Source of the DNA: Syntrophomonas sp. UBA5314
GTDB lineage: Bacteria > Bacillota > Syntrophomonadia > Syntrophomonadales > Syntrophomonadaceae
Assembly: GCA_002410325.1 (NCBI GenBank)
Contig: DHRK01000066.1
Location: 1 to 18,784 of the forward strand
Direction of reading: 5' to 3'
Length of the DNA stretch: 18,784 bases
This document shows positions 1 through 7,574 of the stretch, one piece after another; within the stretch, counting starts at the first letter, position 1; every line of letters starts with the position of its first letter. The notes under the pieces are model-generated. The model had not been told where the DNA came from. It was given only the letters and a program-made list of their open reading frames with translations, and did no database searches. A program made the position numbers and the translations under genes.

Positions 1-28
1 GTATTTTATTTTACCGCTTACATTTGCA

Positions 29-380
29 TGGTGGAGGCGGGGAGAATCGAACTCCCGTCCGAAAGAAAGACCAGCCGAGTATCTCCGAGCGCAGTTCGTG
101 ATTTGAGCTTCGCGCGCGGAACGCCCACGAACAGGCTTTCTTTGCGCTATCCCCGATTAGTTTCCCCTTAAAGCCCCTCGAGAAAGAAGGCTTCAGGGTA
201 CCCTAACTAAGTGACGCCCTGCACCTAGCCGCTAGGACTCTAGGCCGGACGAGCAGCCCTTAGGCTGCTAATGCGAAGTTATCTTCGGCAGTTATAAGTT
301 TTTCGCCTTTTTAGCGAGCTGGCGACAACTCGGCTCGCTGCTCAACCCATCTTATCCCCCGTCGAAACCAGTACGCCCCC
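29..380 (-). ncRNA. ssrA: tmRNA (transfer-messenger RNA)
   Basis: This is the ribosome-rescue RNA that acts as both tRNA-Ala and mRNA on stalled ribosomes. On the minus strand the 5' end reads GGGGGCGTACTGGTTTCGAC and the 3' end closes the tRNA-like domain with a TTCGA T-loop, CGCCTCC, A and an encoded CCA. GGGGGCG pairs with CGCCTCC (one G-U) as the acceptor stem, which fixes both mature ends and a length of 352 nt. The tag reading frame is at 260-289: resume codon GCC, then AEDNFALAA and TAA, so the added tag is (A)AEDNFALAA. The stop codon lies in the loop of a GCAGCC/GGGCTGC hairpin, as in other tmRNAs. The gene sits just after smpB, its protein partner. Its terminator must lie outside the window. 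Confidence 0.98.
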
Positions 381-408
381 TTGTAAAATATTGATAGGTG
401 CAAGAGAT

Positions 409-437
409 ATCATAGTACCTCTGTGCAAAATTGTCAA
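409..437 (-). promoter_or_regulatory. sigma-A promoter of ssrA
   Basis: On the minus strand a perfect -35 TTGACA (432-437) is separated by exactly 17 bases from TATGAT (409-414). A start about seven bases downstream, near 402, would give a leader of roughly 20 nt before the mature tmRNA 5' end at 380, to be removed by RNase P. It is the strongest promoter-like sequence in the window and implies that ssrA is transcribed independently of, or in addition to, read-through from smpB. Confidence 0.85.
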
Positions 438-493
438 CCGGAGCAATAATCCAGTTGCTGATTTAAGTGAGTCGAAGAACCGTCCCGAACTCA

Positions 494-964
494 TTATTTA
501 TAGCGTTCTTTTACGGCCCGCTCCATGTCGCGTTTGGCATCGCGGTTGGCGATGTCCTCGCGCTTGTCATAGAGCTTTTTACCCACGGCAACGGCCAGGT
601 CCATTTTGGCCCGCCCGTCTTTAAAGTAGATCTTGAGCGGTATCAGGGTCATGCCCTTTTCCCGCTGCAGGCCGAGCAGGCGGTTGATCTCCTTGCGGTG
701 CAGAAGCAGTTTCTTGGGCCGCAGGGGATCGTGATTGAAGCGGTTGCCCTTGTCGTAGGGACTGATGTGAAAGTTGTTTACCCAGACTTCCCCATCCCTT
801 ACCGTAGCATAGGCGTCCTGCAGGTTGCCTTTACCCATACGCAGGGATTTGACTTCCGTCCCCACCAGAACCAGCCCGGCTTCAAAGTTTTCTTTTATAT
901 GATATTCATGACGGGCCCGGCGGTTGTCTACCACCGGTTTGACTCCCTTATGTTTGGCACTCAT
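494..964 (-). CDS. smpB: SsrA-binding protein SmpB
   Basis: SmpB binds the tRNA-like domain of tmRNA and places it in the A site of stalled ribosomes, mimicking the missing anticodon arm. The 156-residue product has the family's usual length. Visible family features are the N-terminal RRARHEYHIKENFEAGLVL segment, GTEVKSLR, the central WVNNFHISPY strand, the HRKEINRLLG helix and a lysine/arginine-rich C-terminal tail (KKLYDKREDIANRDAKRDMER...) that enters the mRNA channel in known SmpB-ribosome structures. The ATG start has an AGAAGG ribosome binding site about seven bases upstream. It lies 144 bases after rnr and 113 bases before ssrA, the common Firmicutes order rnr-smpB-ssrA. No defect is visible. 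Confidence 0.97.
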   Translation of the reverse strand: MSAKHKGVKPVVDNRRARHEYHIKENFEAGLVLVGTEVKSLRMGKGNLQDAYATVRDGEVWVNNFHISPYDKGNRFNHDPLRPKKLLLHRKEINRLLGLQREKGMTLIPLKIYFKDGRAKMDLAVAVGKKLYDKREDIANRDAKRDMERAVKERYK

Positions 965-1108
965 GGCTTCACCTTCTCATTATTAAGAAACACAAACCCT
1001 CGCCTCGGATATAACATGTCCAAAGCCAGGGCTGTTATTGCGAACTCAACAAGTTGATTATACCCAAGGCGGCATAGCCCGTCAAGGCCGGCTAATGACT
1101 GAAATCCC

Positions 1109-3376
1109 CTATTTACCGTCTCTGCGGCTCCTGCGCCGTGCTTTCCCGTTGCTTTTGCCGTTGCTCTTGCTTTTCTTGCGGCTGGCAAAGCTATCCTTGC
1201 TCTTGCCATTTCCGCCGTTCTGGGGCGCTACGCCGCCCTCAGCCGGTTTAGCTTCAAGTTCACCATTCTGGTTTACGAGCTCGAAGTCCACCTTGGCGTC
1301 ATCGACGTCCACCCGGACCAGTTGCACCTGCACCGGGTCCCCGATGGCGAATTTCCTTCCGCTGTGGCGGCCGATCAAGGTGTAATTTCTCTCATTAAAC
1401 TCATAGTAGTCGTCGGCGATGCTGGATATATGCACCAGCCCTTCGACCGTATTATCCAGTTCGACAAAGAAGCCAAAGGACTGCACCGACCCGATGCGTC
1501 CGGTGAATTCTTCCCCCACAAACTGCTGCATATACTGGGCCTTTTTGACGGCCACGTATTCGCGCTCCGCTTCTTCCGCTTTCATCTCTTGCAGGGTGGA
1601 ATGCTCTCCGTAACCGGACATTTTCTTTTCCAGGGAAGCCCGGCGCTTGGCATTCATGCCGCCTTCCAGCAGGCTGCTCAGGACCCGGTGCACGATCAGA
1701 TCGGGATAGCGCCGGATGGGGCTGGTAAAGTGGCAATAGTACCTGGAGGCCAGCCCGAAGTGCCCCAGGGCTTGCGGAGCGTAGCGGGCGTGCTTCATGG
1801 ACCGGAGCAGAAGCAGGGAAATCAACTGCTCTTCCGGCCGGCCTTTGATCTCATGCAAGACCTTTTGCAGGGATAGAGGCTCCGGTTTCAAACTGCGGAT
1901 TTTATGGCCAAAGACTCCCAAGACCAGGTTGAGCTTGTTGATCGATTCTTCTTCCGGTTTTTCATGCACCCGGTAGAGGACCGGAATATGGCGCATATAC
2001 AGGTGCTCGGCCACCACCTCATTGGCCTTGATCATAAAGTCCTCGATAAGATTCTCTCCGGCTCCGCTTTCCCTTTTGCGGATTTCAACCGGAAAGCCGT
2101 TTTCATCAACAATAACCTTGGCTTCCGGAAAGTCGAAATCGAGATAGCCTCTCTGCATGCGCTCTTGGCGCAGGATGTCGGCCAGCTCTTTCATCAGGAG
2201 AAAGTCGGAAATGAGGCTTTCATAGCGCTGTTTCAGCTCGCCCTCTTCACCGGCCAGAAGGCGGTTTACGTCCTTGTAAGTCATACGTTCCCGGACCTTG
2301 ATGACCGACTTGAAGATCTCGTAGTCCAGCACTTTTCCGCTTTTATCTATATCCATCATACAGGTAAGGGCCAGGCGCTCCACTCCGGCGTTCAGGCTGC
2401 AGATGCCGTTGGACAGTTCCCGGGGCAGCATGGGCAGAACCGTATCCACCAGGTAGACACTGGTTCCCCGTTTACAGGCCTCTTTGTCCAGACGGCTATC
2501 ATCTTTGACGTAATGCGCCACGTCGGCTATATGCACACCCAGGCGGTAACCCGCCGGGATGCGGCTGACCGATACCGCGTCGTCCAGGTCTTTGGCGTCT
2601 TCGCCGTCAATGGTGACCATCGGCAGATCGCGCAGGTCGCGGCGCCGGCTTATTTCCTCGGGGCTGACCGGCAGGGCCACTTTCTCGGCTTCCTGCAGAA
2701 GCGGGCGGGGGAATTCGGTGGCCAGCCCGTGCTTCTTCAGGAGCACCTGCAGATCGGTTCCGGGCTGCCCCTTGCCGCCCAGCACCTCCAGGATCTTGCC
2801 CTCGGCGGCGTTTTCACCGTCCGGCCAGGCAGTTATGGTGACCAGCACCTTGTCCCCGTTGCTGACTTTTATCTTTTTGCTGGGGCGCACGTAGATCGGG
2901 TAGATCTGGCGGCGGTCGTCGGGAATGACCTGGGCCAGGCTGCGGCCTTTGCGATAAGTCCCCACCATTTGCTGGTTGGCCCGGCTGATTACCCGGATGA
3001 CCGTTCCCTCGGGACGCTGCCCGTCCATTTCCGGCTCCCGGATGCGTACCATCACTTTATCGTTGTGCATAGCCCCGTTGAGCTTTTTACCATAGACAAA
3101 TATTTCCGGCCGGCCCGGCTCTTCCGGCAATAAAAGACCGTAGCCCCGGGCGGATAGCCGTATTACCCCCCGGGTCAGGTTCATCATCTCCGGCAGGCCG
3201 TATTTGTTCTTGCGGGTGCGGATGATGTACCCGTCCTTTTCCAAACGGCCCAGACACTTCTTGAAGCGCACTTCATCGTCCTGGCCGACGTCCAGCTTTT
3301 CCAGCAGCTCCAGGTATTCCAGCGGCTTGTAGCTGGCCTGGCGCATGTAATTCAGAATTCCATCTTTGCTAATCAT
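1109..3376 (-). CDS. rnr: Ribonuclease R (3'-5' exoribonuclease)
   Basis: RNase R degrades structured RNA from the 3' end in the cytoplasm and removes the defective mRNA during trans-translation, which fits its place beside smpB and ssrA. The 755-residue protein shows an N-terminal winged-helix segment (about 1-65), two cold-shock/OB regions (about 70-220), the RNB catalytic domain from about 240 with the acidic motif TIDGEDAKDLDDAVSV (Asp257, 260, 263, 265 and 266 region), an S1 domain near 635-715 (GRIGSVQSFGFFVELDNTVE), and a lysine/arginine/serine-rich tail. The ATG is preceded by AGGGAGG, but about 15 bases away, longer than usual; no better in-frame start is seen. A 15-base palindrome lies about 60 bases upstream. 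Confidence 0.97.
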   Translation of the reverse strand: MISKDGILNYMRQASYKPLEYLELLEKLDVGQDDEVRFKKCLGRLEKDGYIIRTRKNKYGLPEMMNLTRGVIRLSARGYGLLLPEEPGRPEIFVYGKKLNGAMHNDKVMVRIREPEMDGQRPEGTVIRVISRANQQMVGTYRKGRSLAQVIPDDRRQIYPIYVRPSKKIKVSNGDKVLVTITAWPDGENAAEGKILEVLGGKGQPGTDLQVLLKKHGLATEFPRPLLQEAEKVALPVSPEEISRRRDLRDLPMVTIDGEDAKDLDDAVSVSRIPAGYRLGVHIADVAHYVKDDSRLDKEACKRGTSVYLVDTVLPMLPRELSNGICSLNAGVERLALTCMMDIDKSGKVLDYEIFKSVIKVRERMTYKDVNRLLAGEEGELKQRYESLISDFLLMKELADILRQERMQRGYLDFDFPEAKVIVDENGFPVEIRKRESGAGENLIEDFMIKANEVVAEHLYMRHIPVLYRVHEKPEEESINKLNLVLGVFGHKIRSLKPEPLSLQKVLHEIKGRPEEQLISLLLLRSMKHARYAPQALGHFGLASRYYCHFTSPIRRYPDLIVHRVLSSLLEGGMNAKRRASLEKKMSGYGEHSTLQEMKAEEAEREYVAVKKAQYMQQFVGEEFTGRIGSVQSFGFFVELDNTVEGLVHISSIADDYYEFNERNYTLIGRHSGRKFAIGDPVQVQLVRVDVDDAKVDFELVNQNGELEAKPAEGGVAPQNGGNGKSKDSFASRKKSKSNGKSNGKARRRSRRDGK

Positions 3377-3437
3377 TTTTCTAAAGTTTTTCCTCCCTAA
3401 CAGGCAGCTTGTTTAAACCTGCATTTAGATAGTATTA

Positions 3438-3452
3438 TTCCCAGCTTGGGAA
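3438..3452. promoter_or_regulatory. 15-base palindrome upstream of rnr, possible operator/promoter spacer
   Basis: TTCCCA, GCT, TGGGAA form a perfect 6-base inverted repeat with a 3-base spacer in the AT-rich gap between est and rnr. On the minus strand it is followed directly by TAATAC, and TTAAAG lies 18 bases before that, so the palindrome would fill the spacer of a weak possible promoter for rnr-smpB. The -35 match is poor. The site could equally be a small RNA hairpin or chance. Confidence 0.3.
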
Positions 3453-3480
3453 GGTCTTTAATCAATAGCGGCTTATAAAC

Positions 3481-3567
3481 CTATCTCACCGGCAATCTTT
3501 TTATACTGGCCGGGGCTATGGACAGGAACTCGTCCAGGTGCAGGCCAAATTCCGGGCAGCCGGCCAT
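3481..3567 (-). CDS. Possible 28-residue small protein between est and rnr
   Basis: I do not recognise a family. An ATG four bases after the est stop opens a 28-codon frame ending in TAG. AAGGAG (3577-3582), inside the end of est, lies nine bases before the ATG, a good ribosome-binding distance that would allow translational coupling. The product begins MAGCPEFGLHLDEFLSIAP and ends in a short basic stretch (KRLPVR). It has one cysteine and no membrane segment. Most codons end in G or C like the neighbouring genes, whereas the rest of this gap is AT-rich, which favours a real gene. Against it, the frame is very short and no homologue is known to me. It may also be a remnant of a longer gene. 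Confidence 0.35.
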   Translation of the reverse strand: MAGCPEFGLHLDEFLSIAPASIKRLPVR

Positions 3568-3571
3568 CTGC

Positions 3572-4327
3572 TCAGGCTCCTTTTTCCCAACGGTTTATAA
3601 ACCCTACGGTGTTTTCTGCTATTTTTTTAATTTCCGGTCCCATGGTGGCCACATGCCGCGAATGGGGCAGATCGATCCTCTGCACCGGAGAATTACGGCA
3701 GGCCTCTTCTATGTACCTGGCACTGCGGGGTAAGACAGTTTCATCCTGCAACGACTGAAACACCAGTACCGGGGACTTCATAGCCGGCAGTTCCTTCAGT
3801 ACGATCTTGCGCAGTTTGAGCATGTTATCCAGCGCTTTTAAGGGATAGCAGTCATAGTCAAAACGCCCCTGCCTCCGCAATTCATAGTCTATATCGCTCT
3901 TGGGCCAGGCCAAGCGCCAGGATTTGAGCTGGGCGGCCAGCCGCACCTTGAAGAAATCATCTATGAATAGGGGGGCGTTTATGGATACGACCCCTTTCAA
4001 ACCGGGAATCCTGACCCCCGCCAGGAGAGCCAGCATACCGCCCATAGACAATCCCGCCACATAGACGCTCCGGAAATTCCTCTGCAGGGAGAAGCAGGCC
4101 TCCTGCACCGCTCCCAGCCAGTCTTTCCAGCCAAACCGGTTTAATTCCTCCGGGCTAAGGCCATGGCCGGGCAGGAGTATACCCTGGACAGCCAACCCTG
4201 CGGTTTCATTGATCAGCTGGGCAGTCGGTAAGACCTCGGACGGCGACGCGGTAAACCCGTGAATAAACAAGAGGGCGCCGGACTGGCCTTCCAGAAAAAA
4301 GGGCCGGGCCTGCTCATTTATGCGCAT
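3572..4327 (-). CDS. est: Est30/YvaK-type carboxylesterase (alpha/beta hydrolase)
   Basis: This is a cytoplasmic serine esterase of the family of Geobacillus Est30 and B. subtilis YvaK, which hydrolyses short-chain esters; the physiological substrate is unknown. The oxyanion-hole motif HGFTASP is at 23-29, the nucleophile elbow GLSMGG places Ser94, and the likely triad is completed by Asp195 (SLQDETV) and His225 (HSRHVATMG), essentially the Est30 arrangement. I start at the ATG at 4327 (MRINEQARPF), because GGAGG lies six bases before it. An in-frame ATG ten codons upstream lies inside the hairpin that follows secG and lacks a ribosome binding site. The 251-residue length fits the family. In bacilli the same gene also lies between secG and rnr, so the position is conserved although no role in rescue or export is established. 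Confidence 0.92.
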   Translation of the reverse strand: MRINEQARPFFLEGQSGALLFIHGFTASPSEVLPTAQLINETAGLAVQGILLPGHGLSPEELNRFGWKDWLGAVQEACFSLQRNFRSVYVAGLSMGGMLALLAGVRIPGLKGVVSINAPLFIDDFFKVRLAAQLKSWRLAWPKSDIDYELRRQGRFDYDCYPLKALDNMLKLRKIVLKELPAMKSPVLVFQSLQDETVLPRSARYIEEACRNSPVQRIDLPHSRHVATMGPEIKKIAENTVGFINRWEKGA

Positions 4328-4338
4328 CTTCTTCCTCC

Positions 4339-4370
4339 AATAAATAAAAGCAGGCATGGTGACCTGCTTT
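4339..4370 (-). terminator. Hairpin with T-rich tail after secG, possible terminator/attenuator
   Basis: On the minus strand AAAGCAGG and CCTGCTTT form a perfect 8-base stem around an 8-base loop, followed by a T-rich run (TATTTATTGG after the three Ts of the stem). It begins 25 bases after the secG stop and ends just before the est ribosome binding site. The stem has only five strong base pairs and the tail is interrupted by A, so partial termination or mRNA stabilisation is as likely as full termination. Confidence 0.5.
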
Positions 4371-4394
4371 CATCGTCTTGACTTATCAGGGCTG

Positions 4395-4622
4395 TTATAC
4401 CAGGGACAGAGCCAGGGTTAAAAATACAAACCCGCCCGCTATCCAGGCCGTCAGTTTATTCAACAGCTCATCAACGCCTTTTTTCTTGCCGCCGAATATG
4501 GCTTCACTGCCGCCGGCAATGCTGCCTGACAGGCCGGCGCTTTTGCCTGATTGAAGAAGCACGGTGGCAATCAAGCCCAATGAGCATATTACCTGCAATA
4601 CGATCAGAACAATCTTTAACAA
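4395..4622 (-). CDS. secG: Protein-export membrane protein SecG
   Basis: SecG is the small accessory subunit of the SecYEG translocon in the cytoplasmic membrane. Two hydrophobic segments are visible, an N-terminal one (IVLIVLQVICSLGLIATVLL) and a C-terminal one (LTAWIAGGFVFLTLALSLV), separated by the glycine/serine-rich loop QSGKSAGLSGSIAGGSEAIFGGKK typical of the family. I choose the TTG at 4622 as start, since GGAGGT lies six bases upstream. That gives 75 residues, almost the same as B. subtilis SecG. A farther TTG at 4646 would put the ribosome binding site inside the gene. secG follows eno by 89 bases, with a candidate promoter between them, and precedes est. Confidence 0.95.
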   Translation of the reverse strand: MLKIVLIVLQVICSLGLIATVLLQSGKSAGLSGSIAGGSEAIFGGKKKGVDELLNKLTAWIAGGFVFLTLALSLV

Positions 4623-4659
4623 GGTTCCACCTCCGTAGTCTACCAAAACGCTACCGTAT

Positions 4660-4689
4660 ATTTTAGCACAGGTGCCCGATCATATACAA
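4660..4689 (-). promoter_or_regulatory. Candidate promoter for secG
   Basis: On the minus strand TTGTAT (4684-4689) and TAAAAT (4660-4665) are 18 bases apart, about 40 bases before the secG start. The -10 matches five of six consensus bases, while the -35 matches only TTG. It would let secG-est-rnr-smpB be expressed apart from the glycolytic operon. No strong terminator separates eno from secG, so read-through is also likely. Confidence 0.4.
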
Positions 4690-4711
4690 GCATCAAGTAG
4701 CCTTTAGGCCC

Positions 4712-6001
4712 TTATCCCCGGAACAGGTTATGGAAAGTATCCAGTCCTCTATACACGGCAAACACGTCCAGTTCCTCCTCAATGCGCAGGAGCTGGTTGT
4801 ACTTGGCTACCCGGTCGGTGCGGGCCGGGGCTCCGCTCTTGATCTGTCCCGCGCCGGTGGCTACCGCTACATCAGCTATAGTGGAGTCTTCCGTTTCACC
4901 GGAACGGTGGGAAATAATGCTGGTATAACCGGCCCGTTTGGCCATATTGATGGTTTCCAGGGTTTCGCTGACGGTTCCGATCTGGTTGAGCTTGATCAGG
5001 ATGCTGTTGCAGATTCCTTCCTTGATACCCCGGGACAAACGATCGGTGTTGGTGACGAAAAGGTCGTCGCCCACCAGCTGGATCTTGTGCCCCAGACGGT
5101 CGGTCAACAGCTTCCAGCCTTCCCAGTCGTCTTCGGCCAGGCCGTCTTCAATGGAGATAATAGGGTATTTGTCCACCCAGGCGGCGTAGAAGTCCACCAT
5201 CTCGGCCGGGGTCAAAACCAGGTTGTTGCCCGCCAGGTGATACTTCCCGTCTTTGAATAGCTCGGTGGCCGCAACATCCAGCGCCAGGTAAACATCTTTG
5301 CCCGGCTGGTAGCCGGCCTTTTCAATAGCCTCCAGGATGACCTCCAGGGCAGCGTCGTTGGAGGGCAGGTTGGGCGCAAAACCGCCTTCATCACCAACCG
5401 CGGTAGCCAGGCCCTGGGCGCTCAAAACCTTTTTCAGGGTGTGGTATATCTCCACCGCCATGCGCAGGCCCTCGGCAAAGCTCTGGGCTCCGGTGGGCAG
5501 AATCATGAATTCCTGTACGTCTACGTTGTTGTCGGCATGCTTGCCGCCGTTCAGTATGTTCATCTGGGGTACCGGCAGTTCGCGGGCGTTTACTCCACCG
5601 ATGTACTGGTAGAGGGGCAGGCCCAGGTACCTGGCCGCGGCCCGGGCCACCGCCATGGATACTCCCAGAATGGCGTTGGCGCCCAGCTTTTGCTTATTGG
5701 GCGTTCCGTCCAGTTCGATCATCAGGGTATCGATATCGATCTGCCGAATGGCCTCCATTCCCACTATTTCCGGGGCTATGATTTCGTTGACGTTTTCCAC
5801 CGCTTTTAATACGCCCTTGCCGCCATAGCGGGAAGCATCTTCATCCCTCAGCTCAACCGCTTCGTGGGCGCCGGTAGAAGCACCGGAAGGCACAATGGCC
5901 CGGCCCATGGTTCCGTCTTCCAGGATTACCTCTACCTCAACCGTGGGATTGCCCCGCGAATCGAGGATTTCTCTGGCAAATACATCGATGATGGTACTCA
6001 T
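4712..6001 (-). CDS. eno: Enolase (phosphopyruvate hydratase)
   Basis: Enolase converts 2-phosphoglycerate to phosphoenolpyruvate, a Mg2+-dependent reaction late in glycolysis. The 429-residue product is full length. Conserved stretches are REILDSRGNPTVEVEV, SGASTGAHEAVELRD, GDEGGFAPN, the Mg-ligand motifs ALDVAATE, SIEDGLAEDDW and VGDDLFVTN, and the C-terminal active-site region KLNQIGT / SHRSGETEDSTIADVAV. I start at the ATG at 6001 with GGAGG eight bases before it; an adjacent in-frame TTG upstream is less likely. It is the last glycolytic gene here, 28 bases after gpmI. Confidence 0.98.
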   Translation of the reverse strand: MSTIIDVFAREILDSRGNPTVEVEVILEDGTMGRAIVPSGASTGAHEAVELRDEDASRYGGKGVLKAVENVNEIIAPEIVGMEAIRQIDIDTLMIELDGTPNKQKLGANAILGVSMAVARAAARYLGLPLYQYIGGVNARELPVPQMNILNGGKHADNNVDVQEFMILPTGAQSFAEGLRMAVEIYHTLKKVLSAQGLATAVGDEGGFAPNLPSNDAALEVILEAIEKAGYQPGKDVYLALDVAATELFKDGKYHLAGNNLVLTPAEMVDFYAAWVDKYPIISIEDGLAEDDWEGWKLLTDRLGHKIQLVGDDLFVTNTDRLSRGIKEGICNSILIKLNQIGTVSETLETINMAKRAGYTSIISHRSGETEDSTIADVAVATGAGQIKSGAPARTDRVAKYNQLLRIEEELDVFAVYRGLDTFHNLFRG

Positions 6002-6029
6002 CAATACTTCCTCCTTTATGTCCTCAGGC

Positions 6030-7574
6030 TTAGCTCTTTATGATCAGGCTCTGCCCGGTCATTTCGGGCGGCGCCGGAATTTTCAGAATATCCAGCAGGG
6101 TGGGCGCTATGTCGCACAGGGCTCCATCGTCCCGCAAACGGCATTGCGAGTATTCCGGGTTTACCAGTATAAAGGGAACCTTATCCGTGGTATGGGCGGT
6201 AAAAGGCGCGCCGCTTACCGGATCCACCATTCTCTCGCAGTTGCCGTGGTCGGCGGTTATAATCAGGCTGCCTCCCTGCTGCAGGACGGCCTCCACCACT
6301 TCCCGCAGGCATTTATCCACCGTCTGAACGGCCTGGATAGCCGCCTCCAGGATCCCCGTGTGCCCTACCATATCCGGATTGGCGTAATTCATAATGATCA
6401 CGTCGTAATAGGAGCGTTTTATCTCTTCAATTACCCTCTCGGTGACCTCAAAGGCGCTCATCTCCGGCTTTAAGTTGTAGGTGGCAACTTTGGGCGAAGG
6501 GATCAAAACCCGGTCTTCTCCGGGATTGGGCTCCTCCACCCCCCCGTTGAAGAAAAAGGTTACATGGGCATATTTTTCGGTCTCAGCTATGCGCAGCTGC
6601 TTTAAGCCATTGGCGGCCAGTATTTCCCCCAGGGTGTTGTCCAGGTTCTGAGGCTTAAAGGCCACCGGGGCGTCAATGCTGGCATCGTACTGGGTCATGC
6701 ACACATAATTGACCTGCGGCCAGAAGGCCCGGTTAAAATGGTCCATTTCTTTATCGACAAAGGCCCGGCTTATCTGCCTGGCCCGGTCGGCCCGGAAGTT
6801 GAAGAATATTACGCTGTCGCCGTCATTGACGGTGGCCAGGGGCTGGCCGGCCTGGTCGACTATGACCGCCGGCTCCACGAACTCGTCGGTAACCCGCATC
6901 TCATAGCTCTGCTCAATGGCCGCCTGGGTATTGGGGGCCTTGGCGCCGATACCTAAAACCATAGCGTTGTAGCCGCGCTCGATCCGGTCCCAGCGGTTGT
7001 CCCGGTCCATGGCGTAGAAGCGCCCCTGAAGCGTGGCTATTCTGCCCAGCCCTATGGCTTTCATTTTATCTTCCAGCTGTTGAATAAAAATCAACGCGCT
7101 TTTAGGCGCCACATCGCGGCCGTCCAGGAAGGCATGCACATAGACTTTGGAGTGTCCTTCGCGGCGGCACAGTTCCAGCAGGGCGTAGATATGCTCCATG
7201 GTGCTGTGCACCCCGCCTTCGGACACCAGTCCCATCAGGTGCACCGCTCCGCCGTGATGACGGGCTTTGGCCACCGCGTCTACCAGTTCATTGACCGTAA
7301 AAAAGCTTTCATCAGCGATGGCTTGGCTGATCCGGGTTATTTCCTGATATACGATCCGCCCGGCCCCCATATTGAGATGGCCCACTTCAGAGTTGCCCAT
7401 CAACCCGGCTGGGAGTCCTACCTCCAGTCCCGAGCACTTCAGCTCGGTGTGGGGATATTTTTTACTTAAGGCCAGGAAATTGGCCGGATGCGCCCTGGAA
7501 ATAGCATTGTCGGTGCAGTCATCCCGATTTCCCCAGCCGTCCAGAATCATCAATAACAACGGTTTTTTATCCAT
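6030..7574 (-). CDS. gpmI: Cofactor-independent phosphoglycerate mutase
   Basis: This enzyme interconverts 3- and 2-phosphoglycerate through a phosphoserine intermediate with two Mn2+ ions, without 2,3-bisphosphoglycerate. The product is 514 residues, matching the bacillar enzyme (about 511). Visible motifs are LDGWG with metal-ligand Asp12, GNSEVGHLNMGAGR with nucleophile Ser62, HAFLDGRDVAP, FNFRADRARQ, and the C-terminal metal site ITADHGNCERM. The ATG start overlaps the end of tpiA by eight bases, implying translational coupling; the ribosome binding site (AAGGCGGG) is modest. Gene order tpiA-gpmI-eno is that of the B. subtilis operon. The Mn2+ enzyme of this family is pH-sensitive in bacilli; whether that holds here is unknown. 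Confidence 0.98.
   Translation of the reverse strand: MDKKPLLLMILDGWGNRDDCTDNAISRAHPANFLALSKKYPHTELKCSGLEVGLPAGLMGNSEVGHLNMGAGRIVYQEITRISQAIADESFFTVNELVDAVAKARHHGGAVHLMGLVSEGGVHSTMEHIYALLELCRREGHSKVYVHAFLDGRDVAPKSALIFIQQLEDKMKAIGLGRIATLQGRFYAMDRDNRWDRIERGYNAMVLGIGAKAPNTQAAIEQSYEMRVTDEFVEPAVIVDQAGQPLATVNDGDSVIFFNFRADRARQISRAFVDKEMDHFNRAFWPQVNYVCMTQYDASIDAPVAFKPQNLDNTLGEILAANGLKQLRIAETEKYAHVTFFFNGGVEEPNPGEDRVLIPSPKVATYNLKPEMSAFEVTERVIEEIKRSYYDVIIMNYANPDMVGHTGILEAAIQAVQTVDKCLREVVEAVLQQGGSLIITADHGNCERMVDPVSGAPFTAHTTDKVPFILVNPEYSQCRLRDDGALCDIAPTLLDILKIPAPPEMTGQSLIIKS

Noticed and set aside
961..1209. An 82-codon minus-strand frame bridging the rnr tail and the smpB start
   Set aside because: It begins inside the low-complexity basic tail of rnr in another frame, giving an Ala/Arg-rich shadow. 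Its overlap with the smpB start looks accidental.
1904..3133. A 409-codon open frame on the plus strand
   Set aside because: It lies entirely antisense to the clearly conserved rnr gene, has no recognisable domain, and is the usual mirror frame produced by G/C-ending codons.
3486..3516. CCGGC/GCCGG hairpin after est as a terminator
   Set aside because: The loop is about 14 bases and no T run follows on the minus strand; it also lies within the possible small ORF.
4328..4357. Longer N-terminus for the esterase
   Set aside because: The upstream ATG lies in the hairpin after secG and has no ribosome binding site, while the chosen ATG has GGAGG at six bases and places Ser94 as in Est30.
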